From positions 1 to 26,587 of the forward strand of contig CAYPIE010000081.1 in NCBI GenBank assembly GCA_964410665.1: 26,587 nucleotides of DNA, read 5' to 3'. This stretch comes from CAYPIE01 sp964410665 (GTDB lineage Bacteria; Planctomycetota; Planctomycetia; Gemmatales; Gemmataceae). The first letter of the stretch is position 1; each line of letters opens with the position of its first letter. The notes beneath the pieces are model-generated. The model did not search any database and had not been told where the DNA came from. It worked only from the letters and a program-made list of their open reading frames with translations. Below, one piece after another: positions 16,790 to 25,113 of this stretch. The position numbers were made by a program, and so were the translations under genes.

Positions 16790-17429
16790 TCGAACGTCTC
16801 CAAGGAAAGAGAAACGAGGGTCGTTTGCTTGGTTCCGACGAAGAGCGGGCGCTCTTCGATGGCTTGGACGATAGCTCATCCGTCGCCAGTAACCCGGGCA
16901 GCTGGCGACGACGGGCCGGGAACAGCCAGGCCGACTGAGGATGTCCTGGCCTGGTTCGGGTGACCCCAGTCAATAGCGAAGGTTTGGCATTGGCTGGACG
17001 AGCTTGGTACTGTGACGCCGCGGGCGGGTTGGCTTCAAACAAGCCGCGGGGCGTCGTTTGTCGCTCCGCTGAAAACACGAAACCGGTCCGCCTGGCGCCT
17101 GTCGACGGAGTTGGGCGGGACCGTTTAGCGACTGCATTGGTCTGGGCAGCAGGTGTGGTCGGTTGCTCGACCATGGGCAGCGCTTTTCCACGAGATGGCA
17201 GGGGTCGTTGCTGAGCTTGAGGAGCCGCATCCGGTTGGCCAGGTCGTTGCCACGTCAAGACGAAGATCGTCGCTAGACAAGCCGCGGCCAAGCCAGCAAC
17301 CAGGCCCCATTGCCACCGGCTCGGGGGCGGGTAGCTGACGGGTGCTGCCGCGAGGTGCCCAAGATCCCCCGGATAATGGGCGCTGCGATAGGCAGCGCGG
17401 AGTTTGGCGAGTGGGTCGTCGGGGTTCAT
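16779..17429 (-). CDS. Single-pass membrane protein following sigma factor; candidate anti-sigma/regulator
   Basis: A 216-residue protein whose ATG (17427-17429) overlaps the sigma factor stop in an ATGA arrangement, a classic sign of translational coupling. The first 40 residues would be cytoplasmic (MNPDDPLAKLRAAYRSAHYP), followed by one transmembrane helix at about 41-60 (WGLVAGLAAACLATIFVLTW). The rest (61-216) is Pro-, Ala-, Arg- and Ser-rich with no predicted fold and would be outside. Position and topology fit an anti-sigma factor, but the zinc-binding HxxxCxxC motif of typical ZAS anti-sigma domains is absent and the cytoplasmic part is short. It could also be a target of the sigma factor. 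Base composition and frame support a real gene despite its low complexity. Confidence 0.75.
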   Translation of the reverse strand: MNPDDPLAKLRAAYRSAHYPGDLGHLAAAPVSYPPPSRWQWGLVAGLAAACLATIFVLTWQRPGQPDAAPQAQQRPLPSRGKALPMVEQPTTPAAQTNAVAKRSRPTPSTGARRTGFVFSAERQTTPRGLFEANPPAASQYQARPANAKPSLLTGVTRTRPGHPQSAWLFPARRRQLPGLLATDELSSKPSKSARSSSEPSKRPSFLFPWRRSNAM

Positions 17430-17971
17430 CGGTCTTGGTCCTTTAACGCAGCATGGCGATCTCGGAGTATGCTGAGTGCTTGGTGGAGGGTTGCCTTCAC
17501 GGTGCCTTGGCGGATGCCCAGGATACGACTGGTCTCGGCCACGGACAGTTCTTCAAGGATCCGAAGGACGACCACTTCACGCTGACGCTGGGACAGTTGC
17601 TCGAGCATGACGTGCAGCTGTTCGCCAAGCTCCTGCATTTCGAGCAATTGCACGGGTTCGGTTGCCAGGTTCGCGTTGGGACGCTCGAGCCAAGCCTGGG
17701 ATGCAGCCTGGTGGTTGGCTTCGCGGCGACGCATTTCGCGGCAAACATTTATGGCAATGCCCAGGACCCAAGTACGGAACGAGCTGCGCCCAGAAAACGA
17801 GCCAAGCCCCCGAAGCAGTCGTAACGCCGTCTCTTGCGTCGCATCCTCACAAAGATGCGGGCGAAATAGCTGCGACAGACAGAAACGGTACACCAGATCC
17901 TGAACCTCGCGGAGCAGCTCGGCCTGTGCTCCTGGGTCGCCACGGGCCGCCAACCGGATTTGCTCATCCAT
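17426..17971 (-). CDS. ECF-type RNA polymerase sigma factor
   Basis: A 181-residue sigma-70 family protein of the extracytoplasmic function (ECF) group, with only regions 2 and 4. Region 2 covers about residues 20-82 (EDATQETALRLLRGL, FRTWVLGIAINVCREMRRR), which bind core polymerase and the -10 element. Region 4 covers about 122-175 (LSQRQREVVVLRILEELS, then the helix-turn-helix VAETSRILGIRQGTVKATLHQAL), recognising the -35 element. The ATG at 17969-17971 has only a weak ribosome binding site. It is the first gene of a five-gene minus-strand operon encoding exported proteins, so it probably directs that operon and perhaps the divergent one, in response to an envelope signal. The signal is unknown. 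Confidence 0.95.
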   Translation of the reverse strand: MDEQIRLAARGDPGAQAELLREVQDLVYRFCLSQLFRPHLCEDATQETALRLLRGLGSFSGRSSFRTWVLGIAINVCREMRRREANHQAASQAWLERPNANLATEPVQLLEMQELGEQLHVMLEQLSQRQREVVVLRILEELSVAETSRILGIRQGTVKATLHQALSILRDRHAALKDQDR

Positions 17972-18297
17972 ATACCGTCTGATCCGTGTTGGGACGCAGC
18001 TCGCCTGAGTCTATGCCATGAGTGTCGTAGCCGCGGTGGTGGTTTAGTCGGTCGAAGGCAACGACGTTTTTTCTTCATCACGCGTGTTGCTGCCAGGCCC
18101 TCCTCTCGTGAGCAACTGGAAGTGAGCATAACCACAAGCGATCGGTTCGGTCAAAGGCGCTTGCGAGTGCTTGCGTGGCCAGAACGAACTGGGGCGTGTC
18201 GGGGTTACAAAAATGGGCTGAATACTTGCCGCGCTGCGGTTGTCCCCACAACATGACATCTGTAATGCTTTCAAGATTTACCGCGGGAGGCTCCGCC
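17972..18297. promoter_or_regulatory. Shared divergent control region between the sigma factor and PQQ-propeller operons
   Basis: These 326 bases separate the two divergent operons and must hold both promoters. Visible elements are a perfect inverted repeat GTTGT-CCCC-ACAAC (18239-18252) and a direct repeat of GCTTGCG around 18158-18176. I cannot assign -10/-35 boxes confidently, as expected if the operons use the ECF sigma factor, whose consensus is unknown. The plus-strand frame of the PQQ gene stays open upstream, but no ribosome binding site supports an earlier start. Confidence 0.45.
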
Positions 18298-19572
18298 ATG
18301 GCGAACACGCGACGGGTTTTCCATCCGTCAAAATTGGGTGGCATGAGTGGTCTGTACGCGTTCATCGGGACGCTGCTGTTGACTTCGGGCATTCAAGCGG
18401 CCGATTGGCCGCAGTGGCTCGGGGTGAGCCGCGATGGTCACACGAGCGAAGCGATCCAAGCCTGGGATGGAACACCGCCGACCGTGTGGACAGCGGAGGT
18501 GGGGCTTGGCTTTAGTAGCCCGGTGGTGGCTGCGGGGCGGGTGTATGTGCATGCTCAGTTGCCCGGCAAGGAACGTGAGGAACTGATTGGCTTCGATGCC
18601 AAAACCGGCGAAGTGCTTTGGCGAACGGCCTACGATCGGCCCCCATATAAGAGCGCTTTGAATACCGGCCCCCGGGCAACGCCGACGGTGGCGGGGGGAC
18701 GGGTGTATAGCTTCGGCATCAGCGGCATGTTGAGCTGTTTCGCGGCGGAGACGGGGAAACGCTTATGGCAGGTCGACACCTTTGATCGCCTCAAGGCGAC
18801 CCTGCCGCAGTTCGGCGTCTGTTGCTCCCCGGTGGTGATCGGCAACCGCGTTGTCGTCGCTGTCGGCGGCAAGGGCAGTGCGATTGCCGCTTTTGATACC
18901 GATACCGGGGAGCTCGTCTGGCAAAATCTGGACGAGCCGGCCAACACGGCTTCGCCGATTCTGTTCACGGCCAAGGGCAAGCTGCTGCCCGATGTGGTGT
19001 TTATGACCAGCCTGCGGGTAGTGGGGGTGAACCCGCTGGATGGCACGGTGAACTGGGAGTTTCCGCTGCCGTTTCAACCTTCGGGCGCTGCGCCGACGCC
19101 GATCTTGGCGGAAAACCTGGTGGTCACCAGCACCCGGGATAATGGTACCACGGGGATTCGGCTCAAGGTCGGTCCGCAGGTGATGGCCGAGAAGGCCTGG
19201 CAAGGCAAAGACCTGAGCGGCTATTTCTCGACCGGTGTGGCCGCGAAGGATCGTCTGTTTCTGGTCCGCAACACCCTGCAGCCATTGCCGCGGGCTGATC
19301 TGGTGTGTGTCGAGTTGGCCACCGGGAAGCCGATCTGGAACCAAGAGGGGGTGGGGTATTTCCACTTCGGTACGATCGCCACGGCGAACGACCGGCTGTT
19401 GATCCTCGACGATGCGGGGAACCTGAAGCTGATTGATGCCGCCGCGGATGGTTACCGTGAATTGTGTCAGGCCAAGATCTGTGATGGGAACCTGGTGACC
19501 CCGGCGTTTGCCAACGGCTGTGTCTATGCCCGCGACGGTGAGAAGCTGGTCTGCGTTCGCTTGGCCGAGTAA
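18298..19572 (+). CDS. Secreted PQQ-like (BamB-type) beta-propeller protein
   Basis: A 424-residue exported beta-propeller. The ATG at 18298 has GGGAGG 7 bases upstream. The signal peptide is LYAFIGTLLLTSGIQA, with cleavage near residue 34. The mature start, DWPQWLGVSRDG, matches the signature that opens many planctomycete PQQ-repeat proteins. Blade motifs recur: FDAKTGEVLWRTAY, FAAETGKRLWQVDTFD, FDTDTGELVWQNLDE, VNPLDGTVNWEFPL and VELATGKPIWNQEG, each an A/D-TG-x-x-x-W unit. The fold resembles quinoprotein dehydrogenases and BamB. The active-site residues of true PQQ dehydrogenases are not evident, so enzymatic activity is uncertain. It is the first gene of the plus-strand operon, 71 bases before the DUF1549/DUF1553 gene. 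Confidence 0.93.
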   Translation: MANTRRVFHPSKLGGMSGLYAFIGTLLLTSGIQAADWPQWLGVSRDGHTSEAIQAWDGTPPTVWTAEVGLGFSSPVVAAGRVYVHAQLPGKEREELIGFDAKTGEVLWRTAYDRPPYKSALNTGPRATPTVAGGRVYSFGISGMLSCFAAETGKRLWQVDTFDRLKATLPQFGVCCSPVVIGNRVVVAVGGKGSAIAAFDTDTGELVWQNLDEPANTASPILFTAKGKLLPDVVFMTSLRVVGVNPLDGTVNWEFPLPFQPSGAAPTPILAENLVVTSTRDNGTTGIRLKVGPQVMAEKAWQGKDLSGYFSTGVAAKDRLFLVRNTLQPLPRADLVCVELATGKPIWNQEGVGYFHFGTIATANDRLLILDDAGNLKLIDAAADGYRELCQAKICDGNLVTPAFANGCVYARDGEKLVCVRLAE

Positions 19573-19643
19573 CCGAATCGGATACTCCAGAAGGTGGGGT
19601 CGGCAGCAAAAGATCAATATCAATATTTTGAAAGGGGTTGATG

Positions 19644-21191
19644 ATGCGGTTGCTGATGGCCCTGCTCGTAGTGGGGTTTCTGCCTGCTGCAGTTCGGGCT
19701 ACCCCGCCCGATCCGCAAGCGCTGGCGGAACGGATCGACGGCTACCTCGACGCGCGGCTTCGCAAGGTCGGCGTGCCCGCAGCTCCGCCGGCGAACGACG
19801 CCGAGTTTCTTAGGCGTGCGTACCTTGACATCACCGGGCGGATACCGACGCCGCACCAAGTCTACCAATTCCTGGACGACTCGGCGGCGGATAAGCGGGC
19901 ACGCCTGATTGACTCCCTGTTGGAAACGCCCCGTCATGCCAGCCATGCCGCGGCGTTGTGGCGCGAGATTCTGGCGCCGGAAACGACCGCGATGGCCCAG
20001 GCGCGGGTGTTCCGGCCGGGATTTGAAGCCTGGTTGCGGCAAAAGTTCCGAGCCAACACTCCCTACGATGTCCTGGTGCGCGAGCTGCTGGCCGTGCCGC
20101 TGAGCACCGATTCTGCACAACCAACGCCGGTACTGAGGCGACCCGAGGATCCCAACCCGCTGGCCTTCTTTGCTGTCAAGGAAGCCAAGCCCGAAAACCT
20201 AGCCGCGGCGACGACCCGCGTGTTTCTGGGCGTGCAGATCGAGTGTGCTCAGTGTCACGACCACCCGTTTGCCGCTTGGAGCCGCGAGCAGTTCTGGAAT
20301 CAGGCGGCATTTTTCGCTGGCCTGGAACGGACAGGGGATGGCCTATTCGGCCCCATCTCGGAAAACACCGCGGTCCGGGACATCCCCTTGGCCGAAACCA
20401 ACCAACGCGTCGCCGCACGCTTTCTGGATGAGGCTCCGCCGACTGCGCCTGCCGAGGTGTCGTTGCGAGCGAAATTGGCCGATTGGATGACCGACAAGGA
20501 CAACCCGTATTTTGCCCGGGCGGCGGTGAACCGGGTCTGGGGGCAGTTGTTTGGGCGGGGTCTGGTGGATCCGGTCGATGACTTTCATGATGACAACCCG
20601 CCGAGCCACCCGGAATTGCTGGATGAGCTGGCTCAGGCGTTTGTAGCCGCCGATTTTGATCTACGCTATCTGATGCGTGCGATCGGCCGTACCCACGCTT
20701 ACCAACGTACCAGTGCCCAAAGCGATCCTGGCCAAGCCGATCCAAGCCTGTTTGCCTGCATGGCGGTGAAAGGGCTGACGGGGGAGCAACTCTTCGATAG
20801 TCTGGTGCTAGCGACCGGGTATCGCAAGCCCGAGGGGAGAGATAGGGCTCGTCGTCAGTTTCTCACTCGGTTTGCCTTGGCGGGCAAGCTGGCCGAGCCG
20901 GAGACGTCGATCCCCCAGGCCCTGGCGTTGATGAATGGAAGCTTTATCGCCGATGCCACGACCCTGAAACGCAGTGCCACGCTGACCGCCGCTTGCGAGT
21001 TGCCCGGGCTAGCCATGGCCGAGCAGGTCGAGATGCTATATGTCTCCGCTCTGAGCCGCAAGCCGACTGACCGTGAGCTGAGCCGCATCCGGGCGTATGT
21101 CCAAACGGGAAGTGCCGATCCGGACGACGAGCGGCTGGCCGATGTTTTTTGGGCGATTCTTAACAGCGCGGAGTTCCGCCTGAACCACTAA
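19644..21191 (+). CDS. Planctomycete cytochrome/PSD1 protein (DUF1549 + DUF1553), short form
   Basis: A 515-residue secreted protein. Three start candidates lie together (TTG 19638, ATG 19641, ATG 19644). I take 19644 because AAAGGGG ends 6 bases before it; 19641 is also possible. The signal peptide is RLLMALLVVGFLPAAVRA. DUF1549 covers about residues 25-235, with RRAYLDITGRIPT and a CAQCH heme-type motif (C201, C204, H205) followed by DHPFAAWS. DUF1553 covers about 270-505, with NRVWGQLFGRGLVDPVDDFHDDN and SIPQALALMNGSF. It lacks the long middle insert of the paralogue at 13608-16028. It is followed by DUF1501 after 20 bases, the usual pair. A periplasmic heme protein is likely; the partner and reaction are unknown. 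Confidence 0.95.
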   Translation: MRLLMALLVVGFLPAAVRATPPDPQALAERIDGYLDARLRKVGVPAAPPANDAEFLRRAYLDITGRIPTPHQVYQFLDDSAADKRARLIDSLLETPRHASHAAALWREILAPETTAMAQARVFRPGFEAWLRQKFRANTPYDVLVRELLAVPLSTDSAQPTPVLRRPEDPNPLAFFAVKEAKPENLAAATTRVFLGVQIECAQCHDHPFAAWSREQFWNQAAFFAGLERTGDGLFGPISENTAVRDIPLAETNQRVAARFLDEAPPTAPAEVSLRAKLADWMTDKDNPYFARAAVNRVWGQLFGRGLVDPVDDFHDDNPPSHPELLDELAQAFVAADFDLRYLMRAIGRTHAYQRTSAQSDPGQADPSLFACMAVKGLTGEQLFDSLVLATGYRKPEGRDRARRQFLTRFALAGKLAEPETSIPQALALMNGSFIADATTLKRSATLTAACELPGLAMAEQVEMLYVSALSRKPTDRELSRIRAYVQTGSADPDDERLADVFWAILNSAEFRLNH

Positions 21192-21211
21192 CCCCAGCGA
21201 GGTTTCCAGTC

Positions 21212-22501
21212 ATGCGATCGATTCTCGGGCGTCGCGATTTCTTGAAGCTTGGCGGGTTGGCGGCTGGCTCCGGCTGGCTGCCCTGGTTGGCGGCACGAGC
21301 GGCCGATCACCCCCAGCGGAAGCGTTCGTGCATTGTGCTATGGATGAGTGGCGGTCCCAGCCAAGTCGACACCTTCGACCCCAAGCCGGACCACGCCAAC
21401 GGTGGTCCCTTCCAGGCGATTCCCACCCGGGTGAGCGGGATCCGCATCGGCGAACACCTGCCCCAGGTGGCCCAGCAGATGCACCACTTGGCGGTGATCC
21501 GTTCGATGTCGACCAAGGAGGGTGACCACGGCCGAGCCACCCTCCACCTGCGCACTGGCAACCTGCCCATGGGGGCAATTCAATTCCCCGTGTTTGGCTC
21601 GCTGGTGGCCCACGAGAACGAGATCCCCAACGCGGACTTGCCCGGTTTTGTCAGCATTGCCCCGCGCTTTGGCCGGACGGCGTTGTCCGCAGGCTTCCTA
21701 GGGCCCCGCTACGCACCCTTGGTGGTGGGGGGTAACAACCAGGGGCTCTACGGCGGCGAAAACGCCGGGTTGCGCGTCGAGAATCTAGGCTTACCCGCCC
21801 AGATGACCCCCGAGCGGGCCATGGAGCGGCGATCGCTGTTACACGACCTCGAAGCCGATTTCCTGACCGTCCGCCCGGGTGCGGCGACGGCCAGCCACCA
21901 GTCCGCCTACCAGCGGGCGGCTCGGCTGATGCGTGCCTCGGCCGCCAAGGCGTTCGACCTGTCTGAAGAGAAGGATTGGCTCCGCGACCGCTATGGCCGC
22001 AATCGCTTTGGCCAGGGCTGTCTGCTGGCCCGCCGCTTGGTCGAGCGTGGCGTGCCCTTCGTCGAGGTCAGCCTGGGTGGCTGGGATACCCATGACAATA
22101 ACTTCAACTTGGTAAGAAACTTATGTCAGACGCTCGACCCGGCCTGGGCGACCCTGATGGGCGACCTCGAGCAGCGCGGCTTGCTTGAAAGCACCACCAT
22201 CGTCTGGATGGGCGAGTTTGGTCGCACACCGGGCATCAACCCACGCAATGGTCGCGATCACTTCCCCAAGGCCTGGAGTGTGGTGCTCGGCGGTGGGGGC
22301 GTTGCCGGGGGACAGGTGATCGGTGAAACCAGTGCTGATGGCATGACGGTGCAAGATCGCCCAGTGGCCGTGACCGATCTGCTGGCGACGATCTGTTTGG
22401 CAGTCGGGATCGACCCGATGAAGCAGAATATGTCGAACGTCAACCGACCGATCCGGGTGGTCGATCCCACGGCCAAGCCAGTCCAGGAAGCCCTGGCATG
22501 A
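21212..22501 (+). CDS. DUF1501 family protein, Tat-exported
   Basis: A 429-residue DUF1501 protein with a clear Tat signal: GRRDFLKLGG (from residue 6), then GLAAGSGWLPWLAARA. Family motifs are GGPSQVDTFDPKP (47-59), WDTHDNN (291-297), EFGRTP (335-340) and GRDH (347-350), in the same order and spacing as the copy at 12191-13579. The relationship to the alkaline phosphatase/sulfatase superfamily makes these candidate metal ligands. Tat export implies folding, perhaps with metal, in the cytoplasm. It starts 20 bases after the cytochrome gene and its stop overlaps the start of the EF-hand gene by 4 bases. Although it is the functional counterpart of the minus-strand copy, overall similarity is moderate, so recent tandem duplication is unlikely. 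Confidence 0.95.
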   Translation: MRSILGRRDFLKLGGLAAGSGWLPWLAARAADHPQRKRSCIVLWMSGGPSQVDTFDPKPDHANGGPFQAIPTRVSGIRIGEHLPQVAQQMHHLAVIRSMSTKEGDHGRATLHLRTGNLPMGAIQFPVFGSLVAHENEIPNADLPGFVSIAPRFGRTALSAGFLGPRYAPLVVGGNNQGLYGGENAGLRVENLGLPAQMTPERAMERRSLLHDLEADFLTVRPGAATASHQSAYQRAARLMRASAAKAFDLSEEKDWLRDRYGRNRFGQGCLLARRLVERGVPFVEVSLGGWDTHDNNFNLVRNLCQTLDPAWATLMGDLEQRGLLESTTIVWMGEFGRTPGINPRNGRDHFPKAWSVVLGGGGVAGGQVIGETSADGMTVQDRPVAVTDLLATICLAVGIDPMKQNMSNVNRPIRVVDPTAKPVQEALA

Positions 22502-23877
22502 TGTTGTTCATCGCGCTGCTACTCGGCGTCACCGAACCCGCTGGGGTTGACCTTCTGTTCCCCAGCGAGGAGAAACCCGCGCGGCTACGGGTGTCGGTCA
22601 CGGTCGGCGGCGATTCCCCGGAGAAGGCGTGGGGGGATTTTCTCGACCGCCTCTTTACGACCTATGATCGCGATCGGAATGGGTTGCTCGAGCCGGTCGA
22701 AGCCCAGCGTGTCTTCGCCTTGCCGCTGCCGGACGGCGAGCAGGTGAAGCTGGACTTTGCCCAGCTGGATCGTAACCAGGACGGCCAGGCGACCCCCGAG
22801 GAGTTCCGGACCTTCTACGATCGGGCCGGATTCCGACCGGTGGTCGCGGTGGTTCGCCCACCGACGCAAGCACAGCAGCAGCTCTCCGCGGCATTGTTTC
22901 GCAGCCTGGACCGGGATGGGGATGCGAACCTTGCGAAGGCGGAGCTCCGCCAGGCGACCGCACTGTTGATGCGGTTGGATGCCGACGAGAATGAGTTCCT
23001 TGAACCCGCCGAGTTCTTCGCGCTGACCCCCGCCACCGCGGATAAGGCTCCGCAGACTCCTGTGCGGGTGGCAAGCCTACCCGGCAACCCGGAGGCGACC
23101 CTCCACCTGGTCCTGGCCTCCGAGGTTACTCCGCGACGGTTGGTGACCGCCTCGCCTCGCTTTGCCGCGCGTGAGGATGGCCGTCGTGTGGAGGTACCCG
23201 GAGGTCAGCTGCAGCTCGCGGAGCGGCCCGGAGTTGGGGGGAACCGTTTTCGTACGGCCAAGGCCTTTTATCTGGCCCAGTTCACCGCAGCCTTGGGCGG
23301 CCAGGATTCCTGGTCGCAGGCGAAGCTCAACGCCGATCCGAGCCTACAGGCGATCGCGGCAATGTTCACCGCGGCCGACAGCAACGGCGATGCAGAGCTG
23401 ACCTTCGCAGAGTTGCGCGCGTTCTTAGACCTGATCGAGCAGGGCATCAACTGTCAGGTAGTTGTCACTCTCGAGGACCGGGGTGCCAATCTGTTCGACC
23501 GGCTCGACCGCAATCTCGACGGTCGGTTGAGTTATGTGGAGCTTCGCCGGGCCGCTGACTTGACGCCGCTCGAGGCGGATCAGTTGCCCCGGCAGTATCG
23601 AGGGCGAGCAGCTCTGGGGATCGTCGGCAACCGGTTTGGCCCGGTGTTGATACCGGCCTCGCCGGCTCGGGTCCGCAGGCCGCAACCGGCTCTGAAGGGG
23701 CCCCGCTGGCTTCAGGCGATGGATCGCAACGGCGATGGTGCACTCTCCGCTCTGGAGTTCCGCGGCTCTCCCGCCCGATTTCACCAGTTCGATCGCAACG
23801 GCGATGGTCGGATTGATGCTGCCGAGGCGAAGGTGGCAACGCAGAAAGCCCATCCGGATGAGCCGCTCCCGAGGTAG
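22498..23877 (+). CDS. EF-hand calcium-binding protein with eight EF loops
   Basis: A 459-residue protein whose ATG overlaps the DUF1501 stop (ATGA), indicating coupled translation; a second ATG follows directly. The short hydrophobic N-terminus (MMLFIALLLGVTEPAG) probably serves as an export signal. Eight EF-hand loops of the DxDxDGxxxxxE kind start at residues 57, 91, 138, 161, 294, 337, 409 and 432. Those at 409 and 432 (DRNGDGALSALE, DRNGDGRIDAAE) are canonical, while 138 and 161 deviate at the glycine. A beta-rich section (about 195-250) with no EF loop sits in the middle, followed by helices. Secreted multi-EF-hand proteins are common in planctomycetes. Here it is the last operon gene, suggesting calcium-dependent assembly or sensing, which is inference. 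Confidence 0.92.
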   Translation: MMLFIALLLGVTEPAGVDLLFPSEEKPARLRVSVTVGGDSPEKAWGDFLDRLFTTYDRDRNGLLEPVEAQRVFALPLPDGEQVKLDFAQLDRNQDGQATPEEFRTFYDRAGFRPVVAVVRPPTQAQQQLSAALFRSLDRDGDANLAKAELRQATALLMRLDADENEFLEPAEFFALTPATADKAPQTPVRVASLPGNPEATLHLVLASEVTPRRLVTASPRFAAREDGRRVEVPGGQLQLAERPGVGGNRFRTAKAFYLAQFTAALGGQDSWSQAKLNADPSLQAIAAMFTAADSNGDAELTFAELRAFLDLIEQGINCQVVVTLEDRGANLFDRLDRNLDGRLSYVELRRAADLTPLEADQLPRQYRGRAALGIVGNRFGPVLIPASPARVRRPQPALKGPRWLQAMDRNGDGALSALEFRGSPARFHQFDRNGDGRIDAAEAKVATQKAHPDEPLPR

Positions 23878-24272
23878 CTTCGAAGTCCTCTCCTCACAAC
23901 ACTTCAACGTAGACAAGGACGCCCCGCGGACGCGTTGGGAAGTAAGCTCACCCCTGACGGAACGCCAGAGAACGGTCTCACGCCGGACATCCTCACGCTG
24001 AGTACTCGCCATCCTAGCACGTTACCGTTTCGTGACCATCGATCAGACTGGCCTATCGCTTGGTAGGTGACTGGGCAGGTGGCACTGAGGTCGAGACATC
24101 CGTGGATCCTTCCTCCTGATGGTGTCCGCAGGGGTAGCTGTGGGGGATGGAGGCGAACTGATACCTAAAGCCTAAATTTTTAGGCTTGTAGGTTTTCGCA
24201 ATATCCTTCATCATGCCAAGAGGCGGCTCGCCCGAGGTAGTTGCCGCCACGTGCCGGTTAGGAGAAGCGTAC
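23878..24272. other. Intergenic region after the EF-hand gene
   Basis: This 395-base stretch holds no convincing gene. It contains the strong hairpin described separately (24164-24196) and the ribosome binding site AGGAG at 24260-24264 for the next gene. A 53-codon minus-strand frame (24053-24214) crosses the hairpin but has no ribosome binding site. Confidence 0.5.
24164..24196 (+). terminator. Rho-independent-type terminator or stable hairpin
   Basis: CCTA followed by AAGCCTAA (24164-24175), loop ATTT, then TTAGGCTT, a one-base G bulge and TAGG (24180-24192), giving a 12-pair stem followed by TTTT. This is the best terminator-like structure in the window. It sits 287 bases after the EF-hand stop, so it could end that operon's transcript. 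The AT-rich stem may also act on the opposite strand. Confidence 0.45.
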
Positions 24273-25037
24273 ATGTCTCGGCTGGATGGCCTCTCCCCCT
24301 CGACCATCGACTGGTTGGCACGCCGGTCGGAGTTGGAGGCACTCATCGACGGCTACGGTCTTGCTCCCAGCGAGGACCTGCCTTTGGAAGTTCTGGCGGA
24401 TTATCTGGAAGACCACGACGAACCGGGTGTTGCCCATCAGCTCCGACGTTACGTTCGGGTGATCCGGCCGTACTGGCGGTTCTTTCTGGATTGGAATGTC
24501 CGCTACCGCAACTGGTCGGTACGCCGACTTACCAGCAACTTTCGTCAGTTCCACGCCCGTTGGCATGAGCAGGGGTATCGGCTCGCCTTCCTCATCATCT
24601 GGGAATCGCTGCAAGCACGCTATCCGGTAACAGGCCGGTCGCCTTCCGACGGTAGCGAGCTTGCTCAGATGCTTTCGCGGCTTCGTCAGCTCGAGGGCCG
24701 GCTTCTGTTACTGAGCTGTGGTTGGCAGCACTTTTACGCCGAATGGCTTTGCGAGGCGTGGGTGTGGCAGCGTTGCTACCAACCGTTGCTCGCGATCAGT
24801 GAACCCGGCCGGCTGTCTGCATCTTGGGCATGCCCGTATCATGTCTTACAGGCCCTCACCGTCTTGACCGAGCTGGATGACCACGGGGAGGATCGCTTTA
24901 AGGACGCCGTCTCGCTGCTCTGGGACGGCCTCCAGCTCGCCATGACGCGTCGCTCCCGGGCGTCCCAATGTCACTTGGTTTCTCGACAGCAGTTTATGTT
25001 TATGATCTATAGTTTTATCGAAATCCTGACTTATTGA
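24273..25037 (+). CDS. TIGR02996-related protein with degenerate domain, 254 residues
   Basis: The ATG at 24273 has AGGAG 8 bases upstream, so an in-frame start at 24213 is rejected. Residues about 21-60 are a diverged TIGR02996 domain (EDLPLEVLADYLEDHDEPGVAHQLRRY, compared with DDLPKLVFADWLEEQ in the paralogue). Beyond the domain it shares with the 225-residue protein at 25156 an ordered set of motifs: RPYW (65-68), YRLAFLIIWESLQARYP (from 102), SCGWQ (148-152) and SLLWDGL (214-220). This points to full-length homology rather than a shared domain only. It is rich in Trp and Arg, probably all helical and soluble, with no signal peptide. I do not recognise the function. The coding frame ends in a Phe/Tyr-rich tail. 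Confidence 0.85.
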   Translation: MSRLDGLSPSTIDWLARRSELEALIDGYGLAPSEDLPLEVLADYLEDHDEPGVAHQLRRYVRVIRPYWRFFLDWNVRYRNWSVRRLTSNFRQFHARWHEQGYRLAFLIIWESLQARYPVTGRSPSDGSELAQMLSRLRQLEGRLLLLSCGWQHFYAEWLCEAWVWQRCYQPLLAISEPGRLSASWACPYHVLQALTVLTELDDHGEDRFKDAVSLLWDGLQLAMTRRSRASQCHLVSRQQFMFMIYSFIEILTY

Positions 25038-25113
25038 TGACCACGACACCTCGGGATTGACCCACCAGCAAACCAACCCCCAGGACCCTGCGCCGGGGGG
25101 GACGCTTGTCTGC

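Noticed and set aside
18078..18392. 104-codon minus-strand frame across the control region
   Set aside because: It overlaps the signal peptide region of the PQQ-propeller gene and lacks any ribosome binding site or family resemblance.
24053..24214. 53-codon minus-strand frame starting with two ATGs
   Set aside because: No ribosome binding site, and it reads straight through the strong hairpin at 24164-24192, which better explains the sequence as a terminator.
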